NCBI GenBank assembly: GCA_944322695.1
Contig: CALUPQ010000030.1
Location: 1 to 47,367, forward strand
Source of the DNA: an uncultured Mailhella sp.
Lineage (GTDB): Bacteria > Desulfobacterota > Desulfovibrionia > Desulfovibrionales > Desulfovibrionaceae
Length of the DNA: 47,367 nt
Direction of reading: 5' to 3'
The notes below the pieces were generated by a model that saw nothing but the letters and a program-made list of their open reading frames with translations, was not told the origin of the DNA and made no database searches. Positions 41,630 through 47,367 of this stretch are shown piece by piece. Positions within the stretch are counted from its first letter, which is position 1. The number at the start of each line of letters is the position of its first letter. A program made the translations under genes and the position numbers.

Positions 41630-43921
41630 ATGAACAGTCATCCTGAAATACTCCGGTTCCGCATCGACGGCATGGCCTGCGGGGCCTGCTCCGCCCGTTC
41701 TCAGCGGGCGCTCAACAACATGGAGCACATAGACAGCGCCAGTGTGAGCCTTGCCGACGGCACCGCGCAGATACGTCCGGCGGAAGGCGCGCTGGACGGC
41801 GGCCTCGAGCCCTTCATCTGCGAAGTGACGGAGCGGGTGAACAAGCTGGGGTTCACGGCCTCCTATCTGCCTCCGGATACCGACGAGCATGATTTGTGGG
41901 AGAGCGAGCAGGAGAAGACAAAGGCCGACCTTGCCGTGCGCCGTCGCCGTCTCGCCACCGAATTTCTTTTTGCCGTGCCTCTGGTCGTGGTCGCCATGGG
42001 CAGTCACTGGGGGCTGCCGCTGCCTTCGTGGCTTTCCCCGCACGAAAGCCCGCTGGTTTTCGCGCTCTTCCAGCTTCTGCTGACGCTGCCCATCGTCTGG
42101 TCCGGCCGTGATTTCTACAGGCACGGCATTCCGCTTCTTCTTCGCGGCGCGCCGAACATGGATTCCCTCGTGGCCATGGGCACGGGCGCGGCGCTGCTCT
42201 ACAGCCTGTGGAGCACCTTCGAGATTGCCGCGGCCGTCACGCCGGAAGAAGCACACGCGGGAGTGATGGGGCTGTACTTTGAATCGGCGGGCATGCTCAT
42301 CGCGCTCATTTCTCTCGGCAAGTATCTGGACGCCGTTTCCCGCACCAGAACTTCCGAAGCCATCCGCGGTCTCATGGAGCTGACGCCCGAACAGGCGGAG
42401 CTCATGCTGCCGGACGGCGGCGTGAAGGAAATTCCCGTGCGGGCCGTCATGCCCGGCGACAGGCTGCTCATCCGGCCCGGTTCGCGCATCCCCGTGGACG
42501 GCGCGGTGGCCGAAGGCTCGTCTTCCCTCGACATGTCCAGCCTGACGGGCGAGTCCATGCCCGTGGATGTGACCGTGGGAGACGAGGTGAACGCGGGCAC
42601 GCTGAACGTAAGCGGCGCATTCGTCATGGAAGCTTGCCGCGTGGGAGCCGACACCGCCCTTGCCCGCATCATCCACCTGGTGCGCGAGGCGCAGGGCTCC
42701 AAGGCGCCCATCGCCGGTCTTGCCGACCGCATCAGCCTTTATTTCGTGCCTGCCGTCATTGCGGCGGCCACGGCCTCCGGTCTGGCCTGGCTCCTGTTCG
42801 GGCATCTTCCCTTCGGGGAGGCGCTGCGCGTGTTCGTGGCCGTGCTGGTGGTGGCCTGTCCCTGCGCGCTCGGTCTGGCCACGCCCATGTCCATCATGGT
42901 GGCCACGGGACGCGGCGCGCAGCTCGGCGTGCTCATGAAGAACGGCACGGCGCTGGAACATTCGGGCCGTCTCGACACCATCGTTTTCGACAAGACGGGT
43001 ACGCTGACGGAAGGCGCTCCCCGGGTGGTCAGCCTTCGCGCGGAAGGCATGGATGAGAACGAGGCCCTTGCCCTTGCCGCTTCCCTTGAGGCCGTTTCCG
43101 AGCATCCGCTGGCACGGGCCGTGACGGAGGAGGCCGGGCGGCGGGAACTTGCCGTCAGCGCCGTGGAGGATTTTCGCGCCGAGAGCGGAGGCGGCGTGCT
43201 CGGCATCGTGGAAGGGAAGACGCTGGTTCTTGGAAACGAGAAGCTGCTGGAGCAGCATGGCGTTACGCTTTCCGCTGAGCAGAAGGCCGCTCTGGAGGCC
43301 CTGGCCGACGGCGGGCAGACCCCGCTGCTTCTGGCCGTGGACGGCACGTTTTCGGCCATGCTGGGCGTGGCCGACCCCCTGCGCGAGGAGACGCCCGGCA
43401 TGGTTGCCGAACTGAAGGCCATGGGCTGCCGCGTCATGATGCTGAGCGGCGACAACGAGCGCACCGCCCGCGCCGTGGCGGCAAGAGCCGGCATCGACGA
43501 CGTGGTGGCGGGCGTTCGGCCCGACGGCAAGGAAGCGGTCATTGCCCGTCTTCAGGCGGAAGGACGGCACGTGGGCATGGTTGGCGACGGCATCAACGAC
43601 GCTCCGGCCCTGGCCCGGGCCGACGTGGGCATGGCCATGGGCTCCGGCATCGACGTGGCCATGGAGGCCGGAGACGTGGTGCTTCTGCGCGGACTTTCCG
43701 GCGTGAAGACGGCGCTCGGCCTGGGCCGGGCCACGCTCTCCAACATTCGTCTCAGCCTGTTCTGGGCCTTTGCCTACAACGTGCTTCTCGTGCCCGTGGC
43801 CGCAGGAGTGCTTCTTCTCTTCGGCGGCCCGGCCATGTCGCCCATGCTGGCGGGCGCGGCCATGTCGCTTTCTTCCGTCTCCGTGGTGCTCAACGCGTTG
43901 AGGCTGAGAAGGTTCTGCTGA
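41630..43921 (+). CDS. copA: Copper-exporting P1B-type ATPase CopA
   Basis: A 763-residue P1B-1 ATPase that pumps Cu(I) out of the cytoplasm. One N-terminal HMA domain has GMACGAC (C17, C20). Eight transmembrane segments follow, with the transport motif CPC at 410-412. The phosphorylated Asp is D454 in DKTGT, the phosphatase motif TGES lies near 306, SEHPLA near 488 is the nucleotide-binding HP motif, and GDGINDAP is near 653. The C-terminal helices carry YN and MSLSS, as in Cu(I) pumps. It is probably read partly through the copZ terminator. Only one HMA domain is present, so CopZ is the likely donor. Confidence 0.97.
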   Translation: MNSHPEILRFRIDGMACGACSARSQRALNNMEHIDSASVSLADGTAQIRPAEGALDGGLEPFICEVTERVNKLGFTASYLPPDTDEHDLWESEQEKTKADLAVRRRRLATEFLFAVPLVVVAMGSHWGLPLPSWLSPHESPLVFALFQLLLTLPIVWSGRDFYRHGIPLLLRGAPNMDSLVAMGTGAALLYSLWSTFEIAAAVTPEEAHAGVMGLYFESAGMLIALISLGKYLDAVSRTRTSEAIRGLMELTPEQAELMLPDGGVKEIPVRAVMPGDRLLIRPGSRIPVDGAVAEGSSSLDMSSLTGESMPVDVTVGDEVNAGTLNVSGAFVMEACRVGADTALARIIHLVREAQGSKAPIAGLADRISLYFVPAVIAAATASGLAWLLFGHLPFGEALRVFVAVLVVACPCALGLATPMSIMVATGRGAQLGVLMKNGTALEHSGRLDTIVFDKTGTLTEGAPRVVSLRAEGMDENEALALAASLEAVSEHPLARAVTEEAGRRELAVSAVEDFRAESGGGVLGIVEGKTLVLGNEKLLEQHGVTLSAEQKAALEALADGGQTPLLLAVDGTFSAMLGVADPLREETPGMVAELKAMGCRVMMLSGDNERTARAVAARAGIDDVVAGVRPDGKEAVIARLQAEGRHVGMVGDGINDAPALARADVGMAMGSGIDVAMEAGDVVLLRGLSGVKTALGLGRATLSNIRLSLFWAFAYNVLLVPVAAGVLLLFGGPAMSPMLAGAAMSLSSVSVVLNALRLRRFC

Positions 43922-43946
43922 GGACGGAATCGTTGTCCTGCGTTTG

Positions 43947-43985
43947 AAAGGCGCGCATGCCGGAAAGAGGGCATGCGCGCCTTTT
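43947..43985 (+). terminator. Strong intrinsic terminator after copA
   Basis: AAAGGCGCGCATGCC (43947-43961) pairs perfectly over 15 bases with GGCATGCGCGCCTTT (43970-43984), and TTTT (43982-43985) ends it. Confidence 0.85.
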
Positions 43986-44055
43986 CGTCGGTACGCCCGC
44001 GTGCTTTGAGCGCATGCGGGTTTCGGGGCAGACAGTGTTCCCGGTCGACGGCATG

Positions 44056-44091
44056 AAAAAAGGCCCGCCCGGCATGACCGGACGGGCCTTT
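44056..44091 (-). terminator. Intrinsic terminator after lon
   Basis: On the minus strand AAAGGCCCG pairs with CGGGCCTTT (44091-44083 with 44067-44059), and CCGG/CCGG continues the stem past one mismatch. Six T residues follow (44061-44056). It lies 18 bases past the lon stop. Confidence 0.8.
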
Positions 44092-44108
44092 GATGTTGAA
44101 GGGAGCGC

Positions 44109-46544
44109 TTACAGCACGGCGCCGCCGAGGTCCAGAGAGAGGCTGCGGGAATCCCGCAGGGAGTGGGTCAGGGCGTGGGAGGCTTCGCCGGAGAAGATTT
44201 CCTCCTTCGGGGCCATGAGCGCGAGGGGCAGCACGTCGTCGGCATCGCGCACGAAGTGTATGTCCAGCGTGTTGCGGATTTCTTCGGGCACTTCCTTGAG
44301 GTCCTTTTCGTTGTCCGCGGGAATGAGCACGGTCTTCATGCCGGAGCGGCTGGCGGCGAGCAGCTTTTCGCGGAGCCCGCCGATGGCGAGCACGCGGCCG
44401 CGCAGGGTGATTTCACCGGTCATGCACACGTCGTCCCGCACGGGGATGCCGAGCAGCGCGGAAGAGAGCGCCGTGGCCAGCGTGATGCCCGCCGAGGGGC
44501 CGTCCTTGGGAATCGCGCCTTCGGGGACATGGATATGGATGTCTATGTCCTTGTAGAAGTCCGGGCGCAGACCGAGCTGACTGGAGCGGGAACGGATGTA
44601 GGAGAAGGCCGCATGGGCCGATTCCTTCATCACGTCGCCGAGCTTGCCGGTGACCTGAATCTTGCCGGTGCCGGGCATGACCACGGTTTCGATGTACAGG
44701 ATGTCGCCGCCTGCTCCGGTATAGGCAAGGCCCGCGGCCACGCCGGGCTGAGGCTTGTTTTCCTTCTCGTCGTAGCGGTACTTCTTCACCCCGAGGAAAT
44801 CCTCAAGGTCGGCCTCGTCGATGGTCACGCACAGAGACGTGTCCTTTGCGTCCACAAGGCGGATGGCCGTCTTGCGGCAGAGGGCGGCAATCTGGCGCTC
44901 AAGGTTGCGCACGCCCGACTCTCTCGTGTAGGAGCGGATGATGTCGAGAAGCGCGGCGTCGGTGAGGTTCATGTTTTCAGGCGCAAGACCGTGCAGCTTC
45001 CACTGACGGGGCAGCAGAAATTCCCGTGCGATGTGCACCTTCTCGCCTTCGAGATAGCTGGAGAGCTCCAGCACTTCCATGCGGTCGAGAAGGGGGGCGG
45101 GGATGCTCTGCATGGAGTTCGCCGTCGTGATGAAGAACACCTGCGACAGGTCGTAGTCCATGTCGAGGTAGTGGTCGTTGAAGGAGGCGTTCTGCTCGGG
45201 GTCCAGCACTTCCAGCAGGGCGGAGGCCGGGTCGCCGCGGAAATCCACGGTCATCTTGTCGATTTCGTCGAGGCAGAAGAGAGGGTTGTTGTACTTCGCC
45301 CTCTTGAGCGCCATGATGATTTTGCCGGGCAGCGCGCCGATGTAGGTGCGGCGGTGGCCGCGGATTTCGGCCTCGTCACGCACGCCGCCGAGGGAGATGC
45401 GCACGAACTCGCGGCCCGTGGCCTCGGCTATGGATTTGGCAAGCGAGGTCTTGCCCACGCCGGGAGGTCCCACGAGGCAGAGAATGGGCCCCTTGAGGGA
45501 ACCGGAGAGCTTCTGCACCGCAAGGTATTCCAGAATGCGCGTCTTGGCCTTTTCCAGACCGTAGTGCCCGCCGTCGAGCACGGCGCGGGCCTTCTCAAGG
45601 TCGATGTCGATGTCCTTGAGTTCGTTCCAAGGCAGGTCGATAATCCAGTCCACGTAGTTTCTGGCCACCACGTACTCGGAAGAGGCGGGAGGCATCTGAC
45701 GGAGCTTGCGCACTTCGCGAAGGGCTCTCTCGCGGGCGTCTTCCGGCATATTCTTGGTCCTGAGCGTTTCTTCCAGCTCCAGAATCTCGGCCTGAATGTC
45801 GTCGTGGCCGAGCTCCTTGTTGATGGCCTTGAGCTGCTCGGTGAGGTAGTATTCCTTCTGGTTCTGCTCCATCTGCGCCTTGACGCGGCTCTTGATGGTC
45901 TTGTCTATGCCGGAGGTGATGAGTTCTCCGCCGAGATATTCATAGACCTGGCGCAGTCTCTGTCCCTGGTCCAGCATTTCCAGAATGGCCTGCTTGTGCA
46001 GGTAGTCCTGCTTGAGGCACGGGGCCACGGCGTCGGCCAGAGTGCCCGGGTCCTCGATGAGGGCGAAGGCGGCAAGCTGTTCGGGGGTGATGCGGCGGTT
46101 CTGACGGCAGGCTTCGGACAGGGATTCCTGCAGAGCCTCCACCACGGCGGGAAGCTCGTCGTCCTTTTCCAGCGTTTCTTCCACCCGCACGGTGCGCAGG
46201 CGTGGGAAGGCCCTGTCGCCGAAGGCGGAGCTCGCGTTCAGGGGCAGCCACGTGGCGCGGTAAAGGCCTTCGCACACCAGCTTGATGGTGTTGTCCTGAA
46301 GGCGGTCGGCACGGATGATGCGGCTGACCACGCCCATCTGGAACAAATCGGAAAGGCCGGGGCGCTCGATGGCGGCGCTGGTCTGCGCGACCAGAAATAT
46401 CTGCTTGTCGTATTCGGTGACGGCGCTGTTGATGGCGCTTACCGAAGCCGAACGTCCTACATGGAACGTCATCACGGCATGAGGGAACATCACTACTTCG
46501 CGCAGAGTGATGATGGGCAATTCCAGAGGAGTCTGTTCAGGCAT
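44109..46544 (-). CDS. lon: ATP-dependent Lon protease
   Basis: Lon degrades misfolded and short-lived regulatory proteins in the cytoplasm. The 811-residue protein has the N-terminal substrate-binding LAN domain (about 1-200), a coiled linker, the AAA+ module with Walker [10 protein letters not shown] (near 358) and Walker [10 protein letters not shown], and the C-terminal serine-lysine protease with S684 in KDGPSAG and K727 in GLREKLL. Both catalytic residues are present at the usual 43-residue spacing. The start at 46544 follows GAGG and gives [16 protein letters not shown] near the N-terminus, as expected. It lies 116 bases after clpX in the same direction. Confidence 0.98.
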   Translation of the reverse strand: MPEQTPLELPIITLREVVMFPHAVMTFHVGRSASVSAINSAVTEYDKQIFLVAQTSAAIERPGLSDLFQMGVVSRIIRADRLQDNTIKLVCEGLYRATWLPLNASSAFGDRAFPRLRTVRVEETLEKDDELPAVVEALQESLSEACRQNRRITPEQLAAFALIEDPGTLADAVAPCLKQDYLHKQAILEMLDQGQRLRQVYEYLGGELITSGIDKTIKSRVKAQMEQNQKEYYLTEQLKAINKELGHDDIQAEILELEETLRTKNMPEDARERALREVRKLRQMPPASSEYVVARNYVDWIIDLPWNELKDIDIDLEKARAVLDGGHYGLEKAKTRILEYLAVQKLSGSLKGPILCLVGPPGVGKTSLAKSIAEATGREFVRISLGGVRDEAEIRGHRRTYIGALPGKIIMALKRAKYNNPLFCLDEIDKMTVDFRGDPASALLEVLDPEQNASFNDHYLDMDYDLSQVFFITTANSMQSIPAPLLDRMEVLELSSYLEGEKVHIAREFLLPRQWKLHGLAPENMNLTDAALLDIIRSYTRESGVRNLERQIAALCRKTAIRLVDAKDTSLCVTIDEADLEDFLGVKKYRYDEKENKPQPGVAAGLAYTGAGGDILYIETVVMPGTGKIQVTGKLGDVMKESAHAAFSYIRSRSSQLGLRPDFYKDIDIHIHVPEGAIPKDGPSAGITLATALSSALLGIPVRDDVCMTGEITLRGRVLAIGGLREKLLAASRSGMKTVLIPADNEKDLKEVPEEIRNTLDIHFVRDADDVLPLALMAPKEEIFSGEASHALTHSLRDSRSLSLDLGGAVL

Positions 46545-46573
46545 AAGGAACCTCGATATTCCCGTTATGCAAG

Positions 46574-46615
46574 TGCGTTCCTGCCCGGCCGCAGGCGCGG
46601 TGGAGCAGGAACGCA
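46574..46615. repeat. Inverted repeat between clpX and lon
   Basis: TGCGTTCCTGC (46574-46584) and GCAGGAACGCA (46605-46615) pair perfectly over 11 bases with a 20-base loop. No T run follows on the minus strand. It lies about 30 bases before the lon ATG, so it could be an operator or a processing hairpin between the two protease genes. Confidence 0.5.
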
Positions 46616-46660
46616 ACTTCCGGGGCCGGGCATGCTCCCGGCAAAGGTTTTTCCCTCCCG

Positions 46661-47367
46661 CTACGCGGTGGTGCGAGTCAGGACGGGTTTGTCCGTTCCT
46701 TCAATGACGCCCCGGGTGATGACGCACTCGGTCACGTCCTTGAGGGTGGGAAGTTCGTACATGATGTCGAGCATCACGTTTTCCAGCACGTTGCGAAGGC
46801 CTCGTGCGCCGGTCTTGTTTTCCAGCGCCTTTTCCGCCACGGCGCGAAGAGCGTCCTCTTCAAAGCTCAGGGACACGCCGTCGAGCTCGAAAAGCTTCTG
46901 GTACTGCTTGACGAGCGCGTTCTTCGGCTCCGTCATGACGCGCAGCAAGTCGTCCACGGAAAGCTCCTCCACGTGCGTGATGACCGGTATGCGGCCGATG
47001 AATTCGGGAATGAGCCCGAACTGCACGAGGTCGGAAGGAACCACCTGGTCGAGCAGCTCGCCGAGGCGATGCTCGCTCTTCTTTTCGATATGCGCGCCGA
47101 ACCCCATGCTTGTGCCGCGCGAGCGCGATTCCACCAGCTTTTCCAGACCGATGAACGCGCCGCCCATGATGAACAGGATGTTCGAGGTGTCCATGCGGAT
47201 GAATTCCTGCTGCGGATGCTTGCGGCCGCCCTTGGGCGGAATGTTGGCCACGGTGCCTTCGATGATTTTCAAAAGAGCCTGCTGCACGCCCTCGCCCGAA
47301 ACGTCGCGGGTGATGGACGGGCCGTCGGCCTTGCGGGAAATCTTGTCGATTTCGTCGATATAGATAA
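46661..47367 (-). CDS. clpX: ClpX, ATP-binding subunit of ClpXP protease (C-terminal part only)
   Basis: The last 234 residues of ClpX, which unfolds tagged proteins for ClpP. The window edge cuts the gene within the AAA+ domain: the first visible residues are [20 protein letters not shown], the Walker [19 protein letters not shown] follows, then [37 protein letters not shown] (IGF-type loop region for ClpP contact is not fully clear) and the sensor-2 segment [10 protein letters not shown]. The N-terminal zinc-binding domain lies outside. Adjacent clpX and lon genes are common in proteobacteria. Confidence 0.97.
   Translation of the reverse strand, partial: IYIDEIDKISRKADGPSITRDVSGEGVQQALLKIIEGTVANIPPKGGRKHPQQEFIRMDTSNILFIMGGAFIGLEKLVESRSRGTSMGFGAHIEKKSEHRLGELLDQVVPSDLVQFGLIPEFIGRIPVITHVEELSVDDLLRVMTEPKNALVKQYQKLFELDGVSLSFEEDALRAVAEKALENKTGARGLRNVLENVMLDIMYELPTLKDVTECVITRGVIEGTDKPVLTRTTA

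Noticed and set aside
41609..43570. 653-codon open frame on the minus strand
   Set aside because: Antisense to copA, which has every P1B ATPase motif; composition is that of a shadow frame.
44163..47363. 1066-codon open frame on the plus strand
   Set aside because: It runs antisense to lon and clpX, whose motifs are intact. Its His/Gly/Val-rich composition is that of a reverse-strand shadow in GC-rich DNA.
1..47367. CRISPR arrays, insertion sequences, prophage genes, integrases
   Set aside because: No regularly spaced repeats, transposase-like or integrase-like products, or phage structural genes were seen.

Overview
The window looks like a stretch of core chromosome from a Gram-negative, anaerobic, sulfate/sulfite-reducing-type bacterium, most likely Desulfovibrionaceae (Desulfovibrio / Bilophila / Mailhella group). 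Reasons: roughly 60% GC; a selenocysteine elongation factor; a large system I cytochrome c maturation cluster whose CcmE has a Cys in place of the heme-binding His, a variant known from Desulfovibrio; a TAXI-type TRAP transporter with a flavin/Fe-S enzyme; the paired UPF0210/ACT genes; and an endonuclease-type MutL. The species assignment is inference. No phage, insertion sequence, CRISPR array or integrase was seen.

Layout. 1-7.8 kb: start of rpsP and ffh (minus), then selB, a DnaQ-like exonuclease and a zinc-ribbon/Yip1 membrane protein (plus), then a minus-strand operon pgpA-ruvX-mltG with a possible small membrane ORF. 7.8-8.85 kb: mostly non-coding, with tRNA-Leu(TAA). 8.85-15 kb: the main accessory-type locus, a LysR regulator divergent from a TAXI binding protein, fused TRAP permease, fumarate-reductase-like FAD subunit and a lone 2Fe-2S protein. 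15-23.4 kb: a long minus-strand run xseA, M23 peptidase, xseB, ispA, dxs, thermonuclease, ACT protein and UPF0210 protein. 23.5-27.3 kb: rarD-ispG-proS. 27.5-29.3 kb: a SLOG-like protein, a glycine-zipper lipoprotein and an RRM protein. 29.3-32.7 kb: mutL and an RNase D-like exonuclease. 32.8-39.4 kb: ccmEFABCD, a CcmI-like TPR protein and mnmE. 39.5-40.6 kb: a CNNM/CBS protein. 40.7-43.9 kb: an HxlR regulator divergent from copZ-copA. 44-47.4 kb: lon and the 3' part of clpX.

How the genes work together. Several sets are coherent: ccm genes load heme onto the periplasmic c-type cytochromes on which such organisms depend; dxs, ispA and ispG supply three steps of isoprenoid synthesis; xseAB, mutL, ruvX and the exonucleases serve DNA maintenance; copZ/copA export copper under a probable HxlR switch; lon and clpX are quality-control proteases. 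The least explained unit is the LysR/TAXI-TRAP/flavoprotein/2Fe-2S locus, which looks like import plus cytoplasmic redox conversion of an unidentified carboxylate.

Control signals. Several promoters have the form TTGnnn-N17-TAnnnT. Strong GC-rich hairpins lie just after stop codons or between operon genes, often without a U-tract, so many mark processing or partial termination rather than classical terminators.
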